The position numbers were made by a program, and so were the translations under genes. DNA of 64,000 bases from NCBI GenBank assembly GCA_964590135.1, contig CAZPVX010000014.1, positions 1 to 64,000 on the forward strand. The letters are read 5' to 3'. The notes below the pieces were generated by a model. That model made no database searches, was not told where the DNA came from, and worked only from the letters and a program-made list of their open reading frames with translations. Positions 8,668 through 17,580 of this stretch are shown piece after piece; the stretch's first letter is position 1; each line of letters begins with the position of its first letter. This stretch comes from JBDHWI01 sp964590135 (GTDB taxonomy: Bacteria; Chloroflexota; Anaerolineae; J036; Brachytrichaceae).

Positions 8668-9501
8668 TCACCGCACTTCAAAATTCGCGACAAACTGCGG
8701 CACGCCACCCAACTGTATGCGCACCTCGTACAGGCCGGCCTTGAAGCCGCCGCGCGGTGACCACTGCACCTTGGCGAGGCCGGCGCCGTTCTGCGCGCCA
8801 TCCTGATTGAACGGTTGTGAGTCGAAGTGCACCGAGCCGCCGTCGTGAAACCACGTCTGCCGCAGCAGCGCATTTGGCGGCACATCGCGATAATCGAAGA
8901 AGATGTAGATCGTCGGCGTGCCGGCCTGAAAGTCTGTGCCGGCGCCCGCCGGCAGGCCATTCTCATCGATGCCCGATGCAATTTCGCGCAGCGTCAACCG
9001 CTTGTTCGGCTCCACCACTGCCAGCGTCGCCGATGGTTCTGACAAGGGTGAGAGCAACGGGCTGACCAGGGATGACGTTGGCTCAGGGATGAGCGTGGCG
9101 CGTGGCGGCGTTGGGATGGGCGAGGTGAGGGTGGCTGTCGGCGCAGGCGGGTTGTCTTCGACAGACTCAGCCGGCGGTGAGGCCTCGGTTGCATCGACGG
9201 TGTGCGCGGGCGTGGCAGATGGCGGCTGGGTGACCGGAAACGCTTCGCGTGGCAGCATGTAATAGCTGACAAACAGTGCGCCGGCGAGCAGCAGCAAGAC
9301 CAGTGACAGCAGCAGCCGGCGATTTGCCCGCTGCTGCATTTCGCGGCGAACGCTGTAGTATGCGATGGTGCGTCCGCGCTGCGCCGTCAGCACTGCATTG
9401 AGAAAGGCGAATACAGCCAGAAGTGCGACAATGCCGGCGGCAACGAGTGAGAGGTTTGACGCAGATAACAAGCCGCGCGCATTATACGAAAGCAGAATCA
9501 T
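8668..9501 (-). CDS. Membrane-anchored protein with Pro/Ser/Thr-rich linker, hypothetical
   Basis: About 277 residues from Met at 9501. Two N-terminal transmembrane helices (about 10-35 and 62-82) precede a long low-complexity Pro/Thr/Ser/Ala linker (about 90-160), then a compact C-terminal domain with GLYEVRIQLGG and FVANFEVR that resembles an extracellular beta-sandwich. It is probably exposed outside the membrane. The start codon overlaps the start codon of the divergent histidine kinase gene (shared CATG at 9499-9502); a TTG about ten codons further in is an alternative start. No family is recognised. Confidence 0.7.
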   Translation of the reverse strand: MILLSYNARGLLSASNLSLVAAGIVALLAVFAFLNAVLTAQRGRTIAYYSVRREMQQRANRRLLLSLVLLLLAGALFVSYYMLPREAFPVTQPPSATPAHTVDATEASPPAESVEDNPPAPTATLTSPIPTPPRATLIPEPTSSLVSPLLSPLSEPSATLAVVEPNKRLTLREIASGIDENGLPAGAGTDFQAGTPTIYIFFDYRDVPPNALLRQTWFHDGGSVHFDSQPFNQDGAQNGAGLAKVQWSPRGGFKAGLYEVRIQLGGVPQFVANFEVR

Positions 9502-10957
9502 GGTCGAGCAACTGCATGTTTTCTTCACCGTCAACGAGGTCATCGTGCACTTCGTGCATGGGCAGGTGTTCTTCCTGCTTGGCGTGATGATGGGCGTGCA
9601 GTGGTGGCAACGCAGCCGGCTCGAACTTTCGCGCGCGCTGCCGTGGCTGACGCTGTTTGGCCTGTTGGAAGCGATCGCGACGTGGGGCAATGTCTTCATC
9701 CCCGTGCAAGCCGGCCTGCTGCCACCCAACCAGATTCAAAACCTGCGCTTTCTGCAGCTGGTGGTTTACCTGCTCATGTTCTGCACGCTGCTGGGCTTTG
9801 GCCTGCGTTTGAGCGAGCCGGCGATGCCGGCGTGGGCGGCGCTGTATGTGCCATTGGTGATCTTCCTGGTCTTCACTGCCATTTTGTCGACTGTGCGCGC
9901 CCTCACGGGCAGCGTGGATGAGGCGAGCAACGCAGCCATTGAGGCGCTGATGCGCTATGTGTTGTGCCTGCCTGCGGCGCTGCTGGTGGCCTATGCGCTG
10001 CGACTGCAATCAGGCCGGCTGGTTGGCTCGCTGAAGAGCGAGCGGCTGATCCGCGTGCTGCGCATCGCCGGCTTCGGTTTCATCTTCTATGCGCTCTTCG
10101 AGGGCGTCTTTGTGCCGGCGGCGCCGTTCTTCCCCGCCAGCAGCATCAACACCGACTGGCTTTTTCAAGTCACCGGCATCCCCATCGGCGTATACCGCAG
10201 CGTCGCCGGCGCAGCGATCGCGTATTTCCTGTTCCGCTCGCTCGACGCCTTTCGCATCGAGGCGGGCCGCCTGGCCGAAACGCTGCAACACCAACAGTCG
10301 CTCATCGCCGAGCGCGAGCGCATCAGCCGCGACCTGCACGACGGCACGATTCAGTCGATCTATGCCGCCGGCCTGATGATCGACGACGCGCAGCACTCGC
10401 TGGCGCAGGTGGATGCGCGGCACTTGAACGGTGTCGGCACGCAGGTTCAACGCGCGCAAACCACGCTTGATGCGGTGATGCGCGTGCTGAACAATACCAA
10501 CGAGGAGATTCGCAGCTACATCTATGACCTGCGCCGCTCAGTCGCTGGGGATGAAGACCTGGCACGCGGCCTGCTCGACATCATTGCCGAATTTCGCCTG
10601 CGCACTGGTTTGCCGGTCAATTGGCAGATGAGCGAGGGCTGTGGCAAGATGAAGCTGGCACCGGAGCAGCGCCAGCAGATCTACCAGATTCTGCGCGAGG
10701 CGCTCAGCAATATCGCACGCCATGCAGCAGCTACGCAGGCAGAAGTGTCGCTGCACTATGAAGATTGCGTCGGCGAGGCCGGCGCGTTGCGGCTGCGCAT
10801 TCGCGATAATGGGAAGGGCATGGCGCAGCCTGTGGCGCAACCCGGGCATGGGTTGCACAACATGCGCGAGCGCGCTGCGCTGCTGAAAGCTGAGCTTTCA
10901 ATCGCCGGCGCGGCGGGCGAGGGAACCGCGGTGGAGGTGGTGGTCAGGGGTGATTAG
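9500..10957 (+). CDS. Sensor histidine kinase, NarX/LiaS class (HisKA_3)
   Basis: A 485-residue membrane kinase. Six to seven hydrophobic segments occupy roughly residues 1-240 (a 7TM-like input module without a large extracytoplasmic domain), followed by the dimerisation/phosphoacceptor helix ERERISRDLHDGTIQSIY (His at about 279) and a HATPase domain with the N-box EALSNIARHAA (about 395-405) and G-box IRDNGKGM. The H-D-G-T-I-Q motif is diagnostic of HisKA_3. The response regulator gene starts 14 bp downstream, so the two form a cognate operon. The start at 9500 (MVEQLHVFFTVNEVIVHF) was chosen over an upstream frame extension because the hydrophobic input domain begins there. Confidence 0.92.
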   Translation: MVEQLHVFFTVNEVIVHFVHGQVFFLLGVMMGVQWWQRSRLELSRALPWLTLFGLLEAIATWGNVFIPVQAGLLPPNQIQNLRFLQLVVYLLMFCTLLGFGLRLSEPAMPAWAALYVPLVIFLVFTAILSTVRALTGSVDEASNAAIEALMRYVLCLPAALLVAYALRLQSGRLVGSLKSERLIRVLRIAGFGFIFYALFEGVFVPAAPFFPASSINTDWLFQVTGIPIGVYRSVAGAAIAYFLFRSLDAFRIEAGRLAETLQHQQSLIAERERISRDLHDGTIQSIYAAGLMIDDAQHSLAQVDARHLNGVGTQVQRAQTTLDAVMRVLNNTNEEIRSYIYDLRRSVAGDEDLARGLLDIIAEFRLRTGLPVNWQMSEGCGKMKLAPEQRQQIYQILREALSNIARHAAATQAEVSLHYEDCVGEAGALRLRIRDNGKGMAQPVAQPGHGLHNMRERAALLKAELSIAGAAGEGTAVEVVVRGD

Positions 10958-10971
10958 GGGTTGGTTGAACT

Positions 10972-11625
10972 ATGTCGAAGTTGCGTTTGGTTCTGGTGGA
11001 CGATCACGAGGTGGTGCGGGTGGGGCTGCGCACGCTGCTCAGCCGGCACTCTGAGTTTGAAGTGGTGGATGAGGCCGCGACCGGGCAGGAAGCCGTGCGC
11101 AAGGCGCTCATGCATCGTCCCGACATCGTGATCATGGATGTGCGCCTCAGCGGCATGAGCGGCATCGAAGCCTGCCGCGAAATCGTGCAGGCTGCGCCGA
11201 ACATCAAGGTAATCATGCTGACGAGCTATGGCGATGACGACACGCTGTTCGAGAGCATCGCCGCCGGCGCGTCGGGCTATGTGCTGAAGCAGATCGGCAG
11301 CGACGAGTTGATTCGCTCGATTGAAAATGTCGGCAAGGGTGAATCGTCGCTTGACCCGACGACGACATCGCGCGTGTTCGCGCGCATGCGCGAGATGGCG
11401 CGCCGGCGCGAGGAGAGCGCCTTCTCGCAGTTGACCGAGCAGGAGTTGCGCGTGCTGGCGCATCTGGCCGAAGGTCGCACCAACCGCGAGATAGCCGACA
11501 TCCTCGTGTTGGGAGAGGGCACGGTGCGCAATTACGTCAGCGCCATCTTCGCCAAGCTGCATGTGAACAACCGCGCCGAAGCTGCCGCCTACGCTGCCGC
11601 GCACAACATCCGCGACTACCTGTGA
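10972..11625 (+). CDS. Response regulator, NarL/LuxR family
   Basis: A 217-residue two-domain regulator. The receiver domain has the acidic pair D10-D11, phosphoacceptor D56 (DIVIMDVRLSG), the switch Thr/Ser region IIMLTSYG and the conserved Lys in GYVLKQIG. The C-terminal HTH (about 150-210) reads LTEQELRVLAHLAEGRTNREIA and LGEGTVRNYVSAIFAKL, typical of LuxR/NarL. It should be phosphorylated by the adjacent kinase and bind DNA as a dimer. Its stop lies only 7 bp from the stop of the convergent BaeS-type kinase. Confidence 0.96.
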   Translation: MSKLRLVLVDDHEVVRVGLRTLLSRHSEFEVVDEAATGQEAVRKALMHRPDIVIMDVRLSGMSGIEACREIVQAAPNIKVIMLTSYGDDDTLFESIAAGASGYVLKQIGSDELIRSIENVGKGESSLDPTTTSRVFARMREMARRREESAFSQLTEQELRVLAHLAEGRTNREIADILVLGEGTVRNYVSAIFAKLHVNNRAEAAAYAAAHNIRDYL

Positions 11626-11632
11626 TAGTCAT

Positions 11633-12739
11633 TCAGGCTTGGTCTGCCGGCAGTGTGAACCAGATGCGTGTGCCGGCGTCGCTCTCGGCATGCATCTCGC
11701 CGCCGTGCGCCTGCACCAACTGCTTTGCAATCGCCAGCCCCAAACCGCTGCCGCTCGAATCGCGCCCCTTATAGAAGCGGTCGAAGATGTGCGGCAACAT
11801 TTCCGGCGCGATGCCCCGGCCGGTGTCGCGCACCTCAACCCGCGCCTTGTCTCCATCGCGAGCGACGCTGAGCGTGACCACGCCGCCGGCCGGCGTGTAG
11901 CGCAGCGCATTGGCGACCAGGTTGTTCAACACGGCGCGGATGCGCGTCTCGTCCACGTCGGCGCTCAGCGAGTCTGGCGCGTTTACGCTCAGCGCAACGC
12001 CGGCCGCATCCGCCTGGGTCTGAAAAGCCGTGGCGACGTCGCGCGCAAGCAGCGATAGATCGATCGCTTCGCGCTGCAGACTGAGCGCGCCGGCCTCGGC
12101 CAGCGCCAGCGTGCGCAGATCGTCGATCAGGCGCGACATCACGCGCGCCTCATCGAGGATGGGTGCAAGGTGCGCGTCGTCGCGCAGGTAGATCCCATCC
12201 AGCACGCCTTCCAGATTGCCCTGAATGATCGTCAACGGTGTGCGCAACTCGTGCGTCACGTCGGCCAGCAGGTTGCGGCGTGCAACTTCATCTTGTTGCA
12301 GCCGCTCGGCCATGCTGTTGAAGGTGCGCGCCAGTGCGCGCAAAGTGTTCGGGCCGCCTTCCGTCACGCGCACACTGAAATCGCCGCGCTCGATGCGCTC
12401 GGTTGCGTCGATCAGGTCGTTGATGGGGCGAGCGGCGCTGCGGTAGGTGCGCGCCACCGAGAAGATGCCGCCGGCGCCGACGATGAGCGCAACCAGCCCG
12501 ATGACGCTGATAAAGACGCCAAAGATGGATGGGCGCGACGGCTCGCCAGTGGTCAACACCGACAGCACCGTTGATGCGCCGATGCATGCCAGCAGGACAA
12601 AGGCGAGGAACAGCAGCGGGAACAGAAAGCCCGGGAAATGCCTGTGGCGCCGGCCAGAGCGCCGCGCCGGCGGCCACGATTCATTCTCCGGCCACCACTG
12701 CGGCTTGTTCTGCGGTTGTTCTTCGTGAGAGCCAGTCAT
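11633..12739 (-). CDS. Sensor histidine kinase with HAMP and HisKA domains (BaeS-like)
   Basis: A 368-residue membrane kinase. Transmembrane helices at about 38-62 and 72-95 flank a very short loop, so there is almost no extracytoplasmic sensor. A HAMP domain follows (about 95-150), then the HisKA motif LLADVTHELRTPLTIIQG with His163, and the HATPase motifs LNNLVANALRYTPAGG, VRDTGRGIAPEMLPHIFDRF and GSGLGLAIAKQLV. The cytoplasmic N-terminus is Trp/Pro/Arg-rich. It is encoded 57 bp downstream of its OmpR-type regulator. Confidence 0.94.
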   Translation of the reverse strand: MTGSHEEQPQNKPQWWPENESWPPARRSGRRHRHFPGFLFPLLFLAFVLLACIGASTVLSVLTTGEPSRPSIFGVFISVIGLVALIVGAGGIFSVARTYRSAARPINDLIDATERIERGDFSVRVTEGGPNTLRALARTFNSMAERLQQDEVARRNLLADVTHELRTPLTIIQGNLEGVLDGIYLRDDAHLAPILDEARVMSRLIDDLRTLALAEAGALSLQREAIDLSLLARDVATAFQTQADAAGVALSVNAPDSLSADVDETRIRAVLNNLVANALRYTPAGGVVTLSVARDGDKARVEVRDTGRGIAPEMLPHIFDRFYKGRDSSGSGLGLAIAKQLVQAHGGEMHAESDAGTRIWFTLPADQA

Positions 12740-12796
12740 CTTTTAAGCCCGCCCAACCCCCTCCATCCTTCAGCAGCGCCGGCGGAAGGGAGCAGG

Positions 12797-13483
12797 TCAC
12801 GCTTCAGCGAACTTGTAGCCCACGCCATATACGGTGAGGATGTAGCGCGGCGCGCGCGGGTCGGGTTCAATCTTGCGGCGAATGTTCTTGATGTGCGCGT
12901 CGATGGCGCGCTCATACGATTCAAAGGCCACGCCGCGCAGGGCATCCAGCAATTGCGCGCGGGTGAAGACGCGTCCGGGTTGCTGCGCCAGTGCTGCGAG
13001 CAACTGAAACTCCGACGCGGTGAGTTGCGCCGGCCTGCCATCCACACTCACTGTCATCTTCGGCAGGTCAAGCGTGAGATCGGCGGCGCGCACAGTCTGT
13101 GCTGCCGGCGCTTCACGGCGCGCCTCGGCGCGGCGCAACACCGCCCGCACGCGCGCCACCAACTCCTTGGGGCTGAACGGCTTGACGATGTAATCGTCCG
13201 CGCCAAGCTCCAGGCCGACCAGCTTGTCGCTCTCCTCGCCGCGCGCAGTGAGCATGATGATGGGTATGTCGCCATATTTGCGCACCGCGCGCGTGACATC
13301 GAGGCCGTCGGCTGCTGGCAATCCGATATCCAGCACGATCATGTCGGGCTGCTGGCTGAGGGCGATGTCGATGGCGCGCCTGCCATCGCCGGCGGTCAGC
13401 ACGGTGAAGCCGGCGTGCTGTAGATAATCGCTCGCAATCTGCACGATCTTCGCTTCATCGTCCACCACCAGAATCGTCTTCAT
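12797..13483 (-). CDS. Response regulator, OmpR/PhoB family
   Basis: A 228-residue regulator. The receiver domain has D8-D9, phosphoacceptor D52 (MIVLDIGLPAADG), the switch PIIMLTAR and Lys in DDYIVKPFSPKEL. The winged-helix DNA-binding domain (about 130-225) includes LTASEFQLLAALAQQPGRVFTRAQLL and the recognition segment ERAIDAHIKNIRRKIEPDPR, ending YILTVYGVGYKFAE. It is expressed with the downstream HAMP kinase and the upstream membrane protein. Confidence 0.96.
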   Translation of the reverse strand: MKTILVVDDEAKIVQIASDYLQHAGFTVLTAGDGRRAIDIALSQQPDMIVLDIGLPAADGLDVTRAVRKYGDIPIIMLTARGEESDKLVGLELGADDYIVKPFSPKELVARVRAVLRRAEARREAPAAQTVRAADLTLDLPKMTVSVDGRPAQLTASEFQLLAALAQQPGRVFTRAQLLDALRGVAFESYERAIDAHIKNIRRKIEPDPRAPRYILTVYGVGYKFAEA

Positions 13484-13496
13484 GGGTTGTGCAATG

Positions 13497-13934
13497 TTAA
13501 ATCACCTGCTCGTCCGGCTTGTTGGGTGCGGCGCGCGGATCGCCATGTGGCGGACCGTTGCGCCAGTCATGCCATTTCTGCCAGTTGCCATCCCCGCTGC
13601 CCCATGGCCCATGGCCCCAGCGCCGCCGGCAAAACGCGAACTTCAACACGCGCGTGATGATGAAGAGGATGGCGAGGAAGATCAGCACGTTGAACAGCGC
13701 GCCAAAGAAGCTAAAACCACCGGGCCGGCTATAGGTCTGCGGTTGCTGATACACGTAAGGCGCTGGCACGACCTGCGCGCCGTTGTTCGGTATCACGACT
13801 TGCGTGCTGCGCGAAAGGCCGTCCACCAATCCCTGGTTGTAACTCGACATCGTTGCCAGTGAAAGCACGCCGAACATCACGGCAATCGCCACGATCGCAG
13901 CTACGATCATTCGTCTGTTGTTGGGGTTGTTCAT
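13497..13934 (-). CDS. Two-TM membrane protein upstream of the two-component genes
   Basis: A 145-residue protein with hydrophobic helices at about 9-28 and 75-97. Between them lies a Gln/Tyr/Pro-rich stretch (VPAPYVYQQPQTYS), and the C-terminus is rich in Gly, Trp and His (WGHGPWGSGDGNWQKWHDW), which might bind metal. It ends 13 bp upstream of the OmpR-type regulator, so it is probably the first gene of a three-gene operon and may act as a sensor partner or accessory protein. No family is recognised. Confidence 0.7.
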   Translation of the reverse strand: MNNPNNRRMIVAAIVAIAVMFGVLSLATMSSYNQGLVDGLSRSTQVVIPNNGAQVVPAPYVYQQPQTYSRPGGFSFFGALFNVLIFLAILFIITRVLKFAFCRRRWGHGPWGSGDGNWQKWHDWRNGPPHGDPRAAPNKPDEQVI

Positions 13935-14166
13935 TTATCTCCTTGCATACCTTTTCATGCTCGTTGAATCGAAACGTATTACAACGGACAGGATGCGCCG
14001 AGATTGTGCGCAAATTATGAAGGTGCGCCGGAGCCATCGTGAATTCTTGGAGAATGCACGGCTCTGCAAGTGCATCCGGCGACTGTGTTGCGCCAAGCGC
14101 GATGGCCATGTATCCCCGCAGAAAGAAGCCGGATGAGCAAGCCGTACAATGTGCTTTATCAAGGAT

Positions 14167-14910
14167 ATGGCAACCAAACTTGTGGAACATACAGACAGAC
14201 GACTGAATTGGGATGGCTTGATCAATGCGCGTGAACTGGGCGGCTATGTCACGCGCGAAGGCAGGATGACGCGCTGGAAATCCCTGGTGCGCACCGACGA
14301 CCTGGTGTTTTTGTCAGATGACGGCCGCGCCGCGTTGCGCGCATATGGCATCCGAACGATCGTCGATCTGCGCTATCCAAGAGAGTTGGATGCGCATCCC
14401 AGCCCGTTCGCCGGCCAGCCGCACTTCCATCACCTATCGTTGCTGGATGAGGCGCGCCGCGAAGAGGAAGATAGAGTCTTTGCCGCGTCGCGGTTGCAGT
14501 GGCATCTGCTGGTTTTCGATGAGCGCGTGGAAAATATGGCGGCAGTGATGCGCACCCTCGCGCAAGCGCCTGAAGGCGGCGCGCTGTTTCATTGCCACGC
14601 CGGCAAAGACCGCACCGGCATCGTGGCGGCATTGCTGCTCGACCTCGCCGGCGTGCCACACGACGTGATCGCTGGCGATTACAGCCTGAGCGACGTTTAC
14701 CTGAAGCCGCGCCACGATGAGTGGCTGACGCGGGTGCCAGAGGAGAAGCGCGAGTGGGCGCTGGGGTTGATGGTATGCCCGCCCGATGTGATGATGGCTG
14801 CGCTCGACCACCTGCAATCGCGCTACGGCGGCGCTGCCGGCTACCTTCAATCCATCGGCTTGCACGATGATGAAGTTGCTGCGCTGCGCCGGCGCGTCGT
14901 GGAGGACTGA
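14167..14910 (+). CDS. Tyrosine-protein phosphatase (Tyr_phosphatase3 family)
   Basis: About 247 residues. The P-loop FHCHAGKDRTGIVAALLLDLAGV near residues 142-164 has the C-x5-R signature of cysteine phosphatases; the N-terminal INARELGGY and the segment IRTIVDLRYPRE are typical of the IphP/LipA-like bacterial family. The reaction is probably dephosphorylation of phosphotyrosine or phosphoinositide. An AAGGA just upstream supports the start at 14167; Met at 14149 is an alternative. Its stop is immediately followed by the start codon of the aldo/keto reductase gene, so the two are co-transcribed. Confidence 0.9.
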   Translation: MATKLVEHTDRRLNWDGLINARELGGYVTREGRMTRWKSLVRTDDLVFLSDDGRAALRAYGIRTIVDLRYPRELDAHPSPFAGQPHFHHLSLLDEARREEEDRVFAASRLQWHLLVFDERVENMAAVMRTLAQAPEGGALFHCHAGKDRTGIVAALLLDLAGVPHDVIAGDYSLSDVYLKPRHDEWLTRVPEEKREWALGLMVCPPDVMMAALDHLQSRYGGAAGYLQSIGLHDDEVAALRRRVVED

Positions 14911-15921
14911 ATGAAGCTCAAACAGCTTGGCCGCACTGGCCTGAAAGTGACCGAGATCTGCCTTGGCACGATGACGTTTGGCAACCAATGCGATGAGCCG
15001 GCGTCATTTGCCATCATGGATGCCGCCGACGAGCTTGGGATGAACTTCTTTGACACTGCCGACGTGTATCCGCTGGGTGGCGGCTTGAACAAGGTCGGCG
15101 ACACTGAGGTGATCGTGGGCAACTGGCTGAAGGCGCGCCACGCCCGCGAGCGCATCGTGCTGGCCACCAAGTGTCGCGGGGCGATGGGCGCTGCTCCAAA
15201 CGACGAGGGGCTCAGCCGCAAGCACATTCTCAGCGCCTGTGATGCCAGTTTGCGCCGGCTGCAAACGGACTATATCGATCTGTATCAGGTGCACGCCCCA
15301 GACCCCGCAACACCCATCGATGAAACGTTGAGCACGCTGGATGACCTGGTGCGCGCCGGCAAGGTGCGCTATATCGGTTGCTCGAACTTTCCAGCGCATC
15401 AACTGGCTGATGCGCTGTGGACGAGCCGGCTGCATCACCTCGCGCGCTTCGACAGTGACCAGCCGCGCTACAACCTGCTCTTCCGCATGATCGAGGATGA
15501 GATTGTGCCGCTGTGCATGGCGCATGGGGTCGGCCTGATTGTGTACAACCCGCTCGCCGGCGGCGTGTTGACCGGGCGCTACCGCGAGCGCCAACTGCAA
15601 GAGGGCTCGCGCTTCACACTCGGCAACAACAGCGGCAGCATGTATCGCAGGCGCTATTGGAATGACGCCGTGTTTGACGAAGTGGGCCGGCTGGGTGATT
15701 TCTTCACCGCGCGCGGCAAGAGCCTGGCGCATGTGGCGCTGGCGTGGGTGCTGCGGCAACCCGGCATCACCAGCGCCATCGTCGGCGCAAGCAAAGTCGA
15801 ACAACTGCGCGACAGCCTCGGCAAACTCGACCTGATGCTGGATGCGGATGAGTTGGCCGTGTGTGATGCCGCGTGGTTCAATCTGCCGCGCGAGCGCGAC
15901 CCGCAGATGGCGCGGCGCTAG
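14911..15921 (+). CDS. Aldo/keto reductase
   Basis: A 336-residue NADPH-dependent oxidoreductase with a TIM-barrel fold. The N-terminus LGRTGLKVTEICLGTMTFG and the catalytic tetrad are visible: Asp/Tyr in FFDTADVYPLGGG (about 45-57), Lys in VLATKCRG (about 86) and His in YQVHAPDP (about 128). The C-terminal cofactor motif SAIVGASKVEQLRD is present. It is similar to the AKR subgroup acting on sugars or ketones. It abuts the phosphatase gene upstream; the acuI-like gene follows 46 bp later. Confidence 0.93.
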   Translation: MKLKQLGRTGLKVTEICLGTMTFGNQCDEPASFAIMDAADELGMNFFDTADVYPLGGGLNKVGDTEVIVGNWLKARHARERIVLATKCRGAMGAAPNDEGLSRKHILSACDASLRRLQTDYIDLYQVHAPDPATPIDETLSTLDDLVRAGKVRYIGCSNFPAHQLADALWTSRLHHLARFDSDQPRYNLLFRMIEDEIVPLCMAHGVGLIVYNPLAGGVLTGRYRERQLQEGSRFTLGNNSGSMYRRRYWNDAVFDEVGRLGDFFTARGKSLAHVALAWVLRQPGITSAIVGASKVEQLRDSLGKLDLMLDADELAVCDAAWFNLPRERDPQMARR

Positions 15922-15967
15922 CGGGCTAGCGGCGCGTCGCCGCGTCGACTTCGCCCCTCGAACTACG

Positions 15968-16975
15968 ATGACCCTCTTCCGCGCATATGTTGTCAGCGAG
16001 CAATCGGATGGCGCGTTCAAGCGCGAAGTGGCGCAGCGCCGGCTCGATGATTTGCCGGCGCATGACACGCTCATCTGCGTGCACTACTCGTCGCTGAACT
16101 ACAAAGATGCGCTCTCCGCAACCGGCAACAAGGGCGTCTCGCGCAATTTCCCGCACACGCCGGGCATCGATGCCGCCGGCGAAATAGTCGAGTCGGCCAA
16201 CACCACGTTGCAGGTCGGCGACTCTGTCATCGTCACTGGCTACGACCTCGGCATGAACACAAGCGGCGGATTCGCGGAATACATTCGCGTGCCGGCTTCA
16301 TGGGTTGTGCCACTGCCGGATGGGTTGAGCCTGCGCGCTGCGATGACGCTCGGCACCGCCGGCTTCACTGCTGCGCTGTGCGTTCACCAGTTGCAGCGGC
16401 ATGATGTGACGCCGGCGATGGGTGACGTGCTGGTGACCGGCGCAACCGGTGGTGTGGGCTGCCTGGCGGTGGCTGTGCTGGCGCGATTGGGCTACCGCGT
16501 GGCGGCGGCCACTGGCAAGGCCGACGCGCACGACTGGCTGCGGCAACTCGGCGCGGCGCAGGTGTTGGGCCGCGCAGACGTCGATGATGCCGGCGGCCGG
16601 CCGCTGCTGAAGGAGCGCTGGGCCGGCGTGGTCGACACGGTTGGCGGCAACATCCTCGCCACCGCAATCAAGGCGACGCAGCGGCGCGGTTGCATCACCG
16701 CGTGCGGCCTGACGCAGTCGAACACGCTGCAGACAACGGTGTATCCGTTCATCCTGCGCGGCGTGACATTGCAGGGCATCGATTCGGCGGAGACGCCAAT
16801 GTCTTTGCGCGCGCAGATGTGGCGCAACCTCGCTGGCGCATGGAAGCCAGACGACGCCGTGCTCGACGCCATTCGCACTGAATGCGCGCTCGATGGCCTG
16901 GATCCATTCATCGACGACATCCTGCGCGGACGCATCCGCGGGCGTGTCGTCGTGAACACTGGCTTTGAGCCCTAA
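15968..16975 (+). CDS. Zinc-free quinone-oxidoreductase-like reductase, YhdH/AcuI family (acrylyl-CoA reductase)
   Basis: A 335-residue MDR-superfamily enzyme. Family marks are SSLNYKDALSATGN, NFPHTPGIDAAG, VIVTGYDLGMNTSGGFAEY and the NADPH-binding VLVTGATGGVGCLAVAVLARLGY (about 145-167). These match YhdH/AcuI proteins, which reduce acrylyl-CoA to propionyl-CoA with NADPH. The Met at 15968 (MTLFRAYVVSEQSDG) is the family start. Its stop overlaps the convergent XTPase gene by 4 bp. A methylmalonyl-CoA epimerase gene elsewhere in the window would fit a propionate route, but the link is speculative. Confidence 0.88.
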   Translation: MTLFRAYVVSEQSDGAFKREVAQRRLDDLPAHDTLICVHYSSLNYKDALSATGNKGVSRNFPHTPGIDAAGEIVESANTTLQVGDSVIVTGYDLGMNTSGGFAEYIRVPASWVVPLPDGLSLRAAMTLGTAGFTAALCVHQLQRHDVTPAMGDVLVTGATGGVGCLAVAVLARLGYRVAAATGKADAHDWLRQLGAAQVLGRADVDDAGGRPLLKERWAGVVDTVGGNILATAIKATQRRGCITACGLTQSNTLQTTVYPFILRGVTLQGIDSAETPMSLRAQMWRNLAGAWKPDDAVLDAIRTECALDGLDPFIDDILRGRIRGRVVVNTGFEP

Positions 16976-17505
16976 AACAATTCGGCGTTCGCAAACTTGA
17001 TGAATGCCATCATCACCGCCGGCGTGTAGAACTGCGCGCGCATGTATTTGCCGTGTGTGAGGATGCCGATGGAGCCGGTGGTTTGTTTGGAATTGCTGCG
17101 GCCATGCACCAGGTTGTCGGCGTAGCCGAGTTCCATGCCTTCGCGCACCAACTCGGCCACGCGCGGCGGCAGCACAAACAGGCCGGTGCTGGCCATGCCT
17201 GCCACGCCGGCGCGATTCACCGCCACGCACCACGCGCCGGAGAATAGCTCTCCGTTCAATTCGACGCAACCGCCTTCCAACCCCACGCCGTAGGTTGCAT
17301 GCGCCACAGTTGCCAGCGCAGATCGCGCGCGCTGCGTTGCGCCGGCGATCATCTCCGCATTGCCCCATGGCTGCGCGCGCACGCCGGAATCCACTTCGAT
17401 GCCGGTCGCTTCCACTTCGCCAAGCATGAGGCTGGCGCCGGCCTGCGCCGCTTCGATCTTGACTGGGTTGCGCGAGCCGACAGCGATGATTGTGTTCGAT
17501 GTCAT
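16972..17505 (-). CDS. yjjX: Inosine/xanthosine triphosphatase (YjjX family)
   Basis: A 177-residue house-cleaning nucleotidase that hydrolyses non-canonical ITP/XTP. The N-terminal phosphate-binding motif IIAVGSRNPVKIEAAQ and the central GVGLEGGCVELNGELFSGAWCVAV are characteristic, as is the C-terminal GILTHGKYMRAQFYTPAVMMAF. The Met at 17505 was chosen because the fold begins there; a longer frame upstream has no family similarity. It overlaps the convergent reductase gene by 4 bp and is divergent from the ROK gene 75 bp away. Confidence 0.92.
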   Translation of the reverse strand: MTSNTIIAVGSRNPVKIEAAQAGASLMLGEVEATGIEVDSGVRAQPWGNAEMIAGATQRARSALATVAHATYGVGLEGGCVELNGELFSGAWCVAVNRAGVAGMASTGLFVLPPRVAELVREGMELGYADNLVHGRSNSKQTTGSIGILTHGKYMRAQFYTPAVMMAFIKFANAELF

Positions 17506-17580
17506 GCAGGTGATTGTAGGCCGCTTGACCAGGCAGCCCGATACTCCGACGATCTGGCAAATGTGCGAAGATCGGCGGCG

